From Thinopyrum elongatum (lineage: Eukaryota; Streptophyta; Magnoliopsida; Poales; Poaceae), in contig CM022298.1 in NCBI GenBank assembly GCA_011799875.1, forward strand, positions 265,353,757 to 265,417,756: 64,000 nt of DNA, read 5' to 3'. The notes under the pieces were generated by a model. It was not told the origin of the DNA. It saw only the letters and a program-made list of their open reading frames with translations, and ran no database searches. Made by a program: the position numbers and the translations under genes. How positions within the stretch are numbered: the first letter of the stretch is position 1; every line of letters starts with the position of its first letter. Shown here one piece after another: positions 43,427-55,838 of this stretch.

Positions 43427-46400
43427 TGTCACAAACTGATTTCCATGCCACAACACTTAAGCTAATAAAACAAGATGAAACATGGTTTAACAAAAACTTT
43501 TGAGTGTTTTGGTATCTGCTTTGATTGGACTTTTGGTTGCTGTTTGCAAGTGCTCTAAAAATCAAATAAATCCTCCAACTCTTATACTCCTTTCCCTTGA
43601 TCTGAAAATTTTCCCAATGATCATGACATGTGTTTAGGACATAAATGTGTTTCCTTAAAAAAAATTGGCCAAAAAGTATTTTCTAAATTAGGTTTTCCAA
43701 AAAACCCTGAGTTAAGGCTTGAACTACAAGTACTTAATTTAGGGTATGAAAAATATTTAAAAAATTATATTTGACTCCTATTAGATATACGACTCCCAGA
43801 AACCAAAAAAATATTATTTTAAAAGTTGTTTCATTATTTTATTTAAAGGCTTTTTTCTTAAGGCCAGAAATGGTCTTTAATTGGTTAAAATTATTTTAAT
43901 GTTTCAAAAATATTTGAGAAAATTTAGGGAGACTCAGTGGACATATATTGTCCATATATATGAGTTTCAACACATGGACATGACCAAAATATTGGTCAAA
44001 TCCCTCAAAAACCCTTTCTGGATATTTCAAGCTTTTGAAATATTTACAAAGGAAATATTCTACATTAAATCCGAGAAAATTTCACCATGTCAGAAATGGC
44101 CTATTTGATGATCTTGCCAAGTCTCATGTCTTGGAGAGCAAGATAGCACCACCACATCCCTCCAAAACCATCTCTGTCCATTTTCTAGTTTGAACAACTT
44201 ACATTGCCAACTTTATCCATTTGATCCCAAACTTTGTGGACATGCTCAAATACCCAAATTATGACACTAAACCAAGTGGTGCAGGAAGGAGAAGCGATTA
44301 GCTTAGCCAAATCTAAGCAAATCCATTTCTGTTGATTTCTAGGGTTTGCCAAAGTTGCATTGTCAACATTCTTCAAATGATCCCAAACTTGGTGAACAAC
44401 CTTATTTGTATATGCACTTGATACTGTTAAATCCCATGTCAAGGAGAATCCATTCACTTACCCAAATCACCATCAAACACCTTCTGCCATTTTTTTCAAA
44501 ATCACTATTTTGACCACTTACACTATTCTCCTTGGGTCCAACTTTTTACCACAGCTAACACTGATCACCTTCTACCTCCAGTAAGTTTTCCTTGGCCATT
44601 GCTCAATTATTGGTGGGTGAAATCCCCACTTTCTCTATCTAGACAGCACTATTTTCTCTCTCTCTCAACCCCTTGTTCACTCCAGAGGTCTCCTAGAGCA
44701 TCCAAAGCCATGTCCACATTGTTTACATCCCCCTATACCCGCTAGACACAAATGGACATGGCCGGTGCACTTAAACAAACCCATGGCGTGCAGAGCTCGC
44801 GCTCTGGAGCACGCTACAGTGCTCTCCTGCACTGTAGCATGCCCATTCCAGGGCCTCCCGTCAACCTTGGGTGCCGAGATCGTGTCCCCCGAGGCCGCCT
44901 CGACGTCCTCTACACGGCACACGGTCGGGCCCCTCCTCCCTGTCCCTCCTCTCATCCCCATTGAGCATGCCCGAGAGCTCCACCTCGTCACCCTCCTACA
45001 TACACCCCTCCCCAGGCCTACCTCTCATCTCCATTAGCTCCCCCTCTCCGTCAGATACCTCATGGACAGCCCCACTCCTCCTCCCGTGCAATCCTTCCAC
45101 CCCCATGGCCAGAGCCATGCCGTCGGCGTCCGCCTAAATTCACGATCTGTGGCCTCTCCCCTCCCCTTTGAACTCCACTAGAGCATCTCCAACCTCACCG
45201 CAGGTCTGTCCCGAGCTCCATTCACCCTCCCGGTGGCCGTAGCACCAAGCCCATCATCGCCGTCACCATCTTCCGCCATGGCTGACGCCGCTCTTCACCT
45301 CGACCTTCCCCGAGCCCAAGACCCATCCAGGGGGTCGCAGACCTCTCCCCCGAGCTCGCCGGTGTGCCGGGTACCCGCAGCGATGCCCCTGGTCGCTGGG
45401 ACGAGCTTGGCCTCGCCTCCTCTATTCCTGTGGCACGGGGAGGTCGCGCGAGGAAGAAGAAGGCCGGCCGGTGGGATCGGCGACCCCACTAGTCAGCCTA
45501 TGCCGACGTGTCATGCCAGATCCACCCGGGTTAAGTGGAGGCGGGTTTAGTAGAAGACGCCTTCGCTTTGGGAAGGCACTATGGCAGAGTGCGTCATCGA
45601 CGTCACCTCCCTACGCGTGCTCGGCTGAGCCACTAGGCCGAGTCTAGTGGGCGCCGTTTAGCTATGCCTCGCCAAGTGCGGTTAAATAGGTATGACCCCA
45701 CTCCTTTTTCTTTTCCAGGAGCACTATAAAATGTATAGGAAATCCAAATGAAGCCCAAATTTGATGATTCAAAATCCTAGGTGTTCATAAAATCATGCTC
45801 TATCACTTGGTGCTGTTTGCACATTTTTCCAGGAAACTTTTCCTCACACTTATTTATAAAAACCCATTTTCCTATTTCTGTGATGGACTTTGGAAAATCA
45901 CAGAGGGCTCATATTTGATACAAATGCACTGATTCAAATTCCTAGATACTTATAAGTTCAGAACTTAGGTTATGAACATTTTTCCTAGTACTTTCAGTGC
46001 CACATAAAATATTGGTCGATTTCTTCATGTATAGCCAACTTTGCAAATTTATAGGAAAATCATTTGAACTCCAAATCTAGTGAATCCAACTCCTAGATGC
46101 TTCTAAAATCATGCTTTGTCAAATGGGTACCCTTGCTCATTTTTCAAAAATATGTTTCTGTACACTTCTTGCAAATCCATTACTCCCTTGATTCCATCAT
46201 ATTGAAATATTCAAAAATATTCATTAATCCAATCCCAATGAAATCACTTTGGTCATTTTTCATATGACCAAGGGTATCCTAGAAAAGTCCAACTCACATT
46301 TTTAGAGCACTTTTATTTTTGCCTTGTTGTGTTGCTTATTGTGGTTGTTTCCGACGTTAGTTGATGAAGTACACGGAATACTCGGAGAAGGACCGGAAGG

Positions 46401-47920
46401 ATTGAAGACCTTACGGAGCCAGGCAAGCAGCCCCATGACCATGCCTATGAAACCCTTTTTATGCATGTCATATAGCACTTTATTATTGTTTCATCGAAAT
46501 CATGATGAGATGGTAACCACTTCGGTGGGTTGCCTCCGTTACTTCCTTGTTGATACTTGTATTGTGCATGACCCTACCTTCCTATGAGGGTTATGCGGGT
46601 GGAAGTAGATAGGATGCTAAAGTATTTGCTACGCAAATGGGACGTGTATATGAATGGTTATGGAGACAAAGGTATTTTCAAAGACTTTAAAGAAAAAAAC
46701 ATCAGGTGCCACTAATGCCCGAGGAGGATGTTGAGCTAGGTAACCACTTGACGACGAAGTGGTGTACTGAGGCAAGTGTGTGTTGTTTTCGAAAACGGAT
46801 TGGTTTAAGTTGCGACTGTTACTCCAACCTTAGATGCGCAACCACTCTACCCTATATGGGAAAGGGCATTATTGATTACCTAGTTCATGCTAACTTGGAT
46901 GCCCGCATTACTAGTGACGGGAGTGGCGTGGTCACTCTCGGGACGGGGTCGTGCTTGGATAGGCGACCATGACTGTTTTTACAGGGCACCAGACACACCG
47001 TTGGTACCCCGTGCTTGTGTTGTGTGATGAATATGGGAGCGTGGCTCCACAAAATTTATTATGTGACAATGCTTGGCACGGGGGCTGCTACCAATTGAGT
47101 GGACTCTATGTTAGTCACGGCTAGGGAAAGGTAGTGATCGGGTGCTTACCCCAGGGACTTGAGGTACAGTGGGTCATGGATGACACGGAAGTTCCCCGGA
47201 TCTTGTGGGTAAAGTGTGCAACCTCTGCAGAGTGTAAAACTATTCGAATAGCCGTGTCCATGGTCAAGGACAGTTGGATAACCGCTCTTGGGCTACGTCC
47301 ATTGTTTATTAAACCTGGTGTGTGTGTGGTTGTGTAGAGAGAACTACTTGAGTCGAGTCAAATGACTTGACATGTTGATTAAACTGGAGTTGATCCAAAC
47401 TCTGTTTATGTTGATACCTGCAACCTGATCACACGGATACATGAATTCTTATGATGCATGCTTTACAAGTTGTTAGGACATGTCATTGCACTCAAACTAG
47501 CTTTTTGCAAAATTACCTACTTAGTGCTATATCTTGCATTGTTGTTCCATGTTACAAAACATGGTTGCTTGCGAGTACGTTCAAAGTACTCATTGGCTTG
47601 CCACTGGTTATTTTATTGGCCAAGCATGAAAGAATAGGATGTAATGAAGAATACCTTGGTGACAAACATGCGAGCTAGGACGCTTCCCAGTCAGAATGCC
47701 TGTAGGGTTAAGGCAGATGACATGGGTCCAAGTTGTCGATGAAGATTTCCGCTGCGATGATATACTCAAGACTTGATCATAATGGTCATAATTTTTGTAA
47801 GACAGTATGTATGGATGTAAACTCTTGATATTCAGTTGGTTGTGTACAGTGAGCATTGATCCTTGGTATCACTGTGCATATGCATTCGGTGATCACGACT
47901 TATGAGTCGGGGTCCCCACA
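43427..47920 (+). mobile_element. Left LTR (4494 bp) of a second Tekay-type element
   Basis: Begins TGTCACAAACTGATTTCC and ends GGGGTCCCCACA. It matches 51268-55399 along most of its length. A GC-rich leader-like segment lies at 44750-45650. The TATA seen in the right LTR (TATATA, 52843) is TACATA here. The frames inside are not conserved in a way that suggests a gene. Confidence 0.82.
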
Positions 47921-47924
47921 GAGC

Positions 47925-47937
47925 TGGTATTAGAGCC
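47925..47937 (+). other. Primer binding site (initiator Met tRNA)
   Basis: TGGTATTAGAGCC, one base from the usual TGGTATCAGAGCC, 4 bp after the LTR. Confidence 0.7.
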
Positions 47938-50590
47938 ATCCTGACTGTATGAAGCCTTAGTTAGCATGGTTGTTTGTTAGGGTAAAACTATTTCCAAAAC
48001 TATCACTAATTTTAAAAAACTATCTATACTTCTCTTCCCTTCTGAAGTTTTTGAAAATTAAGATATATTTTCCTTATTGATCTCTTCCGATTCAAAACTT
48101 TTGTAAATGGTCGCTAGTACCCTTATGCCCCTGACCACTGGATTCCTTGAAATCCTCGTGGATAACCTAGACGGAAGATGCCTTGCCAGACATTCGCCCA
48201 CATCTTTTGAACACAAGCTTGGCGACACCACGACAAGACGATACCAACAGAAGATACCTTCTCAAGGAATGAGGGAACCAAGACTCAAAAGATGGTGACA
48301 CCATCGACACTGCCCCAGGATGATGCAACCTTGGCCTACAATGAGCAAGGCATAAGATGTGCAAGATCATGATATACATCGCTAATAGAGCAACCCTGTC
48401 TTTACTGTTGTTGTATCGGCAACCACTAGTGGATGAGAACCTCGCCATTTGGTCCGCCTCACTATAGTGAGAAGGAAAACGGTTCTCTTCATCCCCCGCT
48501 CTTGGTGTCGATGTCATCATCAACATAACCGACAGGCTGGACCTCTACCTTGCCTTGTTAATGTCATTGCATAAAGGATTGCCTACCTGGTACCCTCTAC
48601 GCCTTAGAAGTAAAAAGGGATCATCATGATTAAGAAGACAACAGAAGACGAGTCAATGCCAGCTACGAGGAACCACCATCAGATGAGAAGATGTCGAAGA
48701 TTCTCCAGGCCCCAACCCAGATTGTTTCATCGAATGACTACAAGAGACGTAGCGACACCTGAAGAAGACCTAGTAGACTGAAAGTCCTTCTCTTCGACAC
48801 ACGAAGCAAGCACGACTACTGAATCCGGGAACCCCTAGGGTAGGATGAGTCGTGTATCACCTATGCGAAGTCGAGTCCGTGTAATGGTTCAGATAGAACC
48901 ATGATTGTGTGTTGCTTGTTTTTATTTGTTTGTGTTTTGATATAAGTCGCCCTTTTGCCCTAGGCAACAAGTACGCGACTAAATCACCTATCTTATTTTA
49001 ATGCTTGTGTTTGGCCCTTTCGGCACTTGTTTGTTTGCACTTGCACTATAGAACCCCCTTTAGTCACCTCCTCTATGCTACTTTTCCCTCTCATCTCTCT
49101 CATCAACTAAAGACCAGCAAGACAAGATGCACCAAGGATTCCACCTCGGCAACCAACTAGCACTGAAGACTTTTGCTACAGCCTCCACAACCAAGTGCAA
49201 CCCCGTAGAGTTATGTTTACCCCTCAAGACTGGAAACCCATCCCTAGACCCTTCGAGACTTCACGAGATACCCCAGCTTGAATCCTTAACTATGTTCTTA
49301 ATCCACAGAATTGCAAGAGAACCAGTTGAGCCTCGACAATCTTTGCATAGCACTGGTTCGTTATGGAACTAGTGATCATAGCGAACGAACACATTACATC
49401 CTTAAGCTAGCACTTGATCTGATGATGCCATAGGGAAGATCGTTTTGAGGATGCATGATTAGTAGGCTAATGATTTGATAAGGCTATCATAGATGTCTTG
49501 AGGAAGTATTGACCCTGTGGTGGGATACGAGACTTTCATGATGGAAGATGAACTTGGTGGATCAAGTTGATAGAGTAGCATAATTTACTTCTCCCTTGAG
49601 TAAATTGGATTTAGTAGGACAATTATGATCACAAGCTGAGATTCTTGGAGCGATAAGAATTTGCTTTGATCAGGTGATATCAATAGGAGATTGTTGACAT
49701 TACGATAATGACTTGGGGAAATAGGTAGGAAATTCTCGTAGGATGAGAGATTTGGATTAAATAGGTGATCTTAGTGGAGTATAGATGGTGAGTAAGTCTA
49801 CATGGTTTGGAGTAAGTTGGATTTAGACTGATGATCTGGATCATGATACCATGTTTCTTGGTGGATAATAAACTAGGGATATTGGGTTGTTGTCAGGTGT
49901 AATTCAAGGATCTATATGCACCTGACCTTGGAGTTTACTTGACCATGATAATGGAAAATTGTGGATACGCTGTGATAAGGTAGTTCCTTCTAGAATTTGG
50001 GAATTATAGGAACTCTAGAAGATTATGTGGAACACCATAGATATTGGATTTATAAGAGTAGTGGATCAAGAAATGATTGATGGATTGATAAACCACTAAA
50101 TTGGATTCGTATGAAGGAAACAAGATCTTGGTATATGACGTGTTTCCTTAGGATAGAGAAGCACTATCTTGGACCTTGGAAGAATAGGTTGAGCAGTTGG
50201 ATTGTCATGTTTAATTCAAGCTTAGCAGTTGTATGTTCTACCCATGTTACATAGGGGTGACCATACATATGAGTTTGGGGATAGTTGACATATATGACCT
50301 CCTCTTGGGAGTCATGAGGATATGAATAGAATGAGTGATGATTGAAGTTGACCTATACGAAATGATGCTTTCGGTGGTGTATGGTGATTTTGTTTGGAAG
50401 ATTAGATGGGACAAATGGCATCCAAGAAACTGTGCTCAAGGATAAGATGATAAATGTTCACTCGCACCCTAGAATCCCTGAAACCCTTAAGCCCTACCAA
50501 GCCACATCATGGTCAGGTCATGACCTTGGGCTTTGGCTATAGGACGAGGAGACCTTGGCCAATACTCAAGCGTGACCACCACCAATACCC
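47938..50590. mobile_element. Internal region of the second Tekay-type element, no recognisable gag
   Basis: About 2.65 kb with no conserved capsid, CCHC or protease motif on either strand. 48100-49370 is mixed, and 49380-50440 is a monotonous G/A/T-rich stretch with many GGAT/TTGG words. The ORFs present are short and not protein-like. The element must be non-autonomous. Confidence 0.5.
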
Positions 50591-50593
50591 CAG

Positions 50594-51180
50594 CCTACTT
50601 TATGTACCCCGTGGGCAAGTATTCATAGAGTACTTGGACAAGTTGGTTGTCATCTTTATTTGGTGACATACTTATCTACCCGAAGATGGAAGAAGAGCCG
50701 TTCAGCTGCTCAGAGAACATCTGAAGACCTCCATTTCAAGTAGGAAGAACTATACCAACCACCTTCGTCAAGAAGTAAACTTCTGCGTCAAAGACCATGT
50801 GTACCTACGGGTCACTCCTCTCAAGGGAATCAAGCATTTCCATGTCAAAGGGAAGCTCACACCAAGATCTACTGACCCTCTTCGAGATCACTACAAGCCG
50901 AAGAGAAGACGGTTACCAGCTGGAGTTGCCACCTGAGTTGTTTAATGTGCACAACGTTTTTCATGCGTCACAACTCCGGAAGTGTTTCCAACTTCCTAAG
51001 AAGCATGATCCCTACCAGGGCATCGATCACCGAGCCATCAAACTCCAGCCCAATCTGACCTACCGCGAGAGACCCTTTTGCAACCTAGATCAAGCAGAAC
51101 ATCATACACGAAGCCACACCATCAAGTACTTCAAGGTTTAGTGGAGCAACCACACCATTGAATGATCCACATAGGAGCTG
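50594..51180 (+). pseudogene. pol: Residual pol: RT scrap joined to integrase C-terminus
   Basis: 50600-50690 reads GQVFIEYLDKLVVIFI and then the DDILIY position of RT, where the catalytic Asp pair has been altered to Trp and stop. Directly after an LLREHLK segment the text jumps to the integrase C-terminal region: VKDHVYLRVTPLKGIKHFHV, then a frameshift, DGYQLELPPELFNVHNVFHA and SQLRKCFQ, and a chromodomain-like end. RNase H and the integrase core are missing between. This is an internal deletion inside a Tekay-type pol. Confidence 0.7.
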
Positions 51181-51253
51181 AAGACTACCCCAGATCCAAG
51201 TTTCCGTATTTCTTTCCGCGCATAGTTTGGGAATCTCGGGGACGAGATTCTTG

Positions 51254-51265
51254 TAAGGGGGTAGG
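51254..51265 (+). other. Polypurine tract of the second Tekay-type element
   Basis: TAAGGGGGTAGG just upstream of the right LTR, preceded by GGGGACGAGATTCTTG, a usual lead-in in this lineage. Confidence 0.6.
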
Positions 51266-51267
51266 TC

Positions 51268-54200
51268 TGTCACACACTGATTTCCATTCCACAACAGTTA
51301 AGCTAATAAAACAAGATGAACGTGGTTTAACAAAAACTTTTGAGTGTTTTGGTATCTGCTTTGATTTCGACTTTTGGTTGCCGTTTGCAAGTGCTCAAAA
51401 AATCATATAAATCCTCCAACTCTTATACCCCTTTCCCTTGATCTGAAAATTTTCCCAATGATCATGACATGTGTTTAGGACATAAATTTGTTTACTTAAA
51501 AAAAATTGGCCAAAAAGTATTTACTAAATTAGGTTTTCCAAAAACCCCTGAGTTAAGGCTTGAACTACAAGTACTTAATTTAGGGTATGAAAAATCTTAA
51601 AAAAATTATATTTGACTCCTATTAGATATAGGACTCCCAGAAACCACAAAAATATTATTTTAAAAGTTGTTTTACTGTTTTATTTAAAGGCTTTTTTCTT
51701 AAGGCCAGAAATGGTCTTTAATAGGTTAAAATTATTTTAATGTTTCAAAAATATTTGTGAAAATTTAGGGAGACTCAGTGGGCATATATTGTCCATATAT
51801 ATGAGTTTAAACACATGGTCATGACCAAAATATTGGTTAAATCCCTCAAAAATCCTTTCTCGATATTTCAAGCTTTTGAAATATTTACAAATGAAATATT
51901 CTCCATTAAATCCGAGGAGATTCCACCATGTCACAAATGGCCTATTCGATGATCTTGCCAAGTCTCATGTCTTGGAGAACAAGATAGCATCACCAAATCC
52001 CCCCAAAACCATCTCTATCCATTTTCTAGTTTGAACAACTCTACATTGCCAACTTTATCCATTTGATCCCAAACTTTGTGGACATGCTCAAATACCCAAA
52101 TTATGACACTAAAACAAGTGGTGCAGGAAGGAGAAGAGATTAGCTTCGCCAGATCTAAGAAATCCATTTCTGTTGATTTCTAGGGTTTGCCAAAGTTGCA
52201 TTGTCAACATTCTTCAAATGATCCCAAACTTGGTGAACAACCTTATTTGTATATGCCACTTGATACTGTTAAATCCCATGTTAAGGAGAATCCATTCACT
52301 TGCCCAAATCACCATCAAACACCATCTGCCATTTTTTTATCGAAATCACTATTTTGACCACTTACACTATTCTCCTTGAGTCCAACTTTTTACCACAGCT
52401 AACACTGATCACATTCTACCTCCAGTAAGATTTCCTTGGCCATAGAACAATTATTGGTGGGTGAAATCCCCACTTTCTCTCTCTGGAAAGCATTGTTTTC
52501 TCTCTCTCAATCCCTACTTCACTCTAGAGGTCTCCTAGAGCATCCAAAGCCATGTCCACATTGTTTACATCCCCCTAGACCCGCTAGACACAAATGGACA
52601 TGGCCGGTGCACTTAAACAAACCCGTGGCGTGCAGAGCTCGCGCTCTGGAGCATGATACAGTGCTCTCCCGCACTGTAGCATGCCCATTCCAAGGCCTCC
52701 CGTCAACCTTGGGCGCCGGGATCGTGTCCCTTGAGGCCGCCTCGACGTCCTCTACACGGCTTCCTCCCTCTCCCTTCTCTCCTCCCCATTGAGTATGCCC
52801 GGGAGCTCCCGAGCGGATACGAGCTCCACCTCGTCGCCCTCCTATATACACCCCTGCCCAGGCCTCCCTCTCATCTCCATTCGCTCCCCCTCTCCATCGG
52901 ATACCTCCTGGACAACCCCACTCCTCCTCCCGTGCCCTCCTTCCACCCCCATGGCCGAAGCCATGCCGTCGGTGTCCACCTAAATTCGCGCTCTGTGGCC
53001 TCTCCCCTCCCCTTTGAACTCCACTAGAGCATCTCCAACCTCACCACAGGTGTCTCCCGAGCTCCATTTACTCCTCCCGGTGGCCGTAGCAACAAGCCCA
53101 TCATCGCCGTTGCCATCTTCCGCCAGCCGACGCCGCTCTTGACCTCGACCTTCCCAGGGCCCAAGACCCATCCGGGGGGGTCGCGGCCCTCTCCTCCGAG
53201 CTCGCCGGTGCGCCATCGACGTCACCTCCCTACACGCCCGGGTTAAGTGGAGGCGGGTTCAGTAGAAGCCGCCTTCGCTTCAGGAAGGCGCTATGGCGGA
53301 GTGCGCCATCGATGTCACCTCCCTACACGTGCAGGGCTGAGCCACTGGGCCGAGCCCAGTGGGCGCCGTTTAGCTACGCCTTGCCCAGTGCGGCTAATTA
53401 GGTATGACCCCTCTCCTTCTTCTTTTCCAGGAGCACTATAAAATGTATAGGAAATCCAAATGAAACCCAAATTAGATGATTCAAAATCCTAGGTGTTCCT
53501 AAAATCATGTACTATCACTTGGTGCGGTTTGCACATTTTTCCAGGAAACTTTTCCTCACACTTATTTATGAAAACCCATTTTCCTATTTCTGTGATGGAC
53601 TTTGGAAAATCACAGAGGGCTCATATTTGATCCAAATGCACTGATTCAAATTCCTAGATACTTATAAGTTCAGAACTTAGGTTATGAACATTTTTCCCAA
53701 TACTTTCAGTGCCACATAAAACATTTGTCGATTTCTTCATGTATAGCCAACTTTGCAAATTTATAGGAAAATCATTTGAACTCCAAATCCAGTGAAACCA
53801 ACTCCTCGATGCTTCTAAAATCATGCTTTGTTAAATGGGTACCCTTGCTCATTTTTCAAAAATATGTTTCTGTACACTTCTTGCAAATCCATTACTCCCT
53901 TGATTCCATCATATTGAAATGTTCAAAAATATCCACTGATCCAATCCCAATGAAATCACTTTGGTCTTTTTCATAAGACCAAGGGTATCCTAGAAAAGTC
54001 CAACTCACATTTTTAGACTTTTATTTTTGCCTTGTTGTGTTGCTTATTGTGGTTGTTTCCGACATTAGTTGACGAAGTAGACGGAATACTCGGAGAAGGA
54101 CCGGAAGGATTGAAGACCTTATGGAGCCAGGCAAGTAGTCCCTTGACCATGCGTATGAAACCCTTTTTATGCATGCAATATAGCACTTTATTATTGTTGC

Positions 54201-55399
54201 ATCGAAGTCATGATGAGATGGCAACCACTTCGGTGGGTTGCCTCCGTTACTTCCTTGTTGATACTTGCATTGTGCATGACCCTACCTTCCTATGAGGGTT
54301 ATGCGGGTGGAAGTAGATAGGATGCTAAAGTAGTTGCTACGCAAATGGGATGGGTATATGCATGGTTATGGAGACAAAGGTATTTTCAAAGACTTTAAAG
54401 AAGAAAAAAAACGTCGGGTGCCACTAATGCCCGAGGAGGATGTTGAGCTAGGTAACCACTTGACGACGAAGTGGTGTACTAAGGCAAGTGTGTGTGTTGT
54501 TTTCAAAAACAGATTGGTTTAAGTTGCGACCGTTACTCCAACCTTACATGCGCAACCACTCTACCCGTATATGGGAAAGGGCATTATTGATTACCTAGTT
54601 CGTGCTAACATGGATGCCCGCATTACTAGTAACGGGAGTGGCGTGGTCACTCTCGGGACGGGGTCGTGCTTGGATAGGCGACCATGGCTGTTTTTACAAG
54701 GTACCGGACACACCATTGGTACCGAGTGCTTGTGTTGCGTGATGAATGTGGGAGCGTGGCTCCAGAAAATTTATTATGTGACAATGTTTGGCACGGGGGC
54801 TGCTACCAATCGAGTGGACTCTATGTTACTCACAGCTAGGGGAAGGTAGTGATTCGGTGCTTACCCCGGGTACTTGAGGTACCACGGGTCGTGGATGACA
54901 CGGAAGTTCCCCGGATCTTGTGGGTAAAGTGTGCAACCTCTGTAGAGTGTAAAACTATTCGAATAGTCGTGTCCACGGTCAAGGATAGTTGGATAAGTGC
55001 TCTTGGGCTACGTCCATTGTTTATGAAACATGGTGTGTGTGTGGTTGTGTAGAGAGAACTACTTGAGTCGAGTCAAATGACTTGACATGTTGATTAAACT
55101 GGAGTTGATCCAAACTCTATTTATGTCGATACCTATAACCTGATCACACGGATACCTGAATTCTTATGATGCATGCTTTACAAGTTGTTAGGACATGTCA
55201 TTGCACTCAAACTAGCTTTTTGCAAAATTACCTACTTAGTGCTATATATTGCATTGTTGTTCCCTGTTACAAAACATGGGTTGCTTGCGAGTACATTCAA
55301 AGTACTCATTGTCTTGCCACTGGTTATTTTATTGGCCAGGCATGAAAGAACATGATGTATTGAAGAATACCTTGGCGACGAACATGCGAGCTAGGACGC
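51268..55399 (+). mobile_element. Right LTR of the second Tekay-type element, 3' truncated
   Basis: Begins TGTCACACACTGATTTCC and follows the left LTR to GAGCTAGGACGC, then stops matching at 55400. About 230-240 bp of the LTR end are missing, replaced by the LTR of the next element, so the target-site duplication is lost. Around 53208-53330 a 25-bp block (GCGCCATCGA.GTCACCTCCC) is present twice, whereas the left LTR has it once and has extra unrelated sequence instead. Confidence 0.82.
52843..52848 (+). promoter_or_regulatory. LTR TATA box (right LTR)
   Basis: CTCCTATATACACCCC, followed by a C-rich leader. The left LTR has CTCCTACATACACCCC, so only this copy keeps the motif. Confidence 0.4.
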
Positions 55400-55819
55400 A
55401 CCCAACGGACCCGGCGAACCCGGCGCCTCACTGCCGGCTCCAAGTCACTGAGAACCCGGGCCCATGCCCATGTAACTTTACCATTATAACCTGGGGGGTT
55501 GGCCTATAAAACCCCCCAGGAGGCCTCCATGCACGGGGCGATCAGAAGAGAACTACACACATACGCTTACATCCACCACACGGAGAAGGAGCAGCCTATG
55601 CACTGGCCTGCCTTCCTTCCTCCCCTAAACAGCTTTAGGAGCAAGCTTGTACCATCCACATATAAACCACACTCGGCAGGACTAGGGGTATTATCTCTCC
55701 AGAGAGCCCCGAACCTTGGTACGTCTTGTGTCTCGCACTTTCTCGTACCGACCTCGCTTCTGTAGCCCACCGGTTGCCTTTAGCCACCCCGTGGCATCTG
55801 TCATGCGCCCACCACGACA
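55400..55819 (+). mobile_element. 3' part of the LTR of a second Tat-lineage element
   Basis: Ends CCACGACA directly before the PBS, with a TATA box TATAAAA at 55505-55511 in GGCCTATAAAACCCC. Its left part is missing: the sequence starts abruptly where the preceding LTR is cut at 55399. The true LTR start is therefore not in the window and its length is unknown. Confidence 0.62.
55505..55511 (+). promoter_or_regulatory. LTR TATA box of the second Tat element
   Basis: TATAAAA inside GGGTTGGCCTATAAAACCCC, 315 bp before the LTR end. Confidence 0.6.
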
Positions 55820-55820
55820 G

Positions 55821-55838
55821 TTGGCACCCACCATGGGG
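55821..55838 (+). other. Primer binding site of the second Tat element
   Basis: TTGGCACCCACCATGGGG one base after the LTR. TTGGC(G/A)CC-type sites are usual in Tat elements. I do not assign the tRNA. Confidence 0.55.

Noticed and set aside
44677..45550. Overlapping GC-rich open frames on both strands in the Tekay-type LTR
   Set aside because: They reflect high GC content. The paired LTR has frame-breaking differences and no conserved protein.
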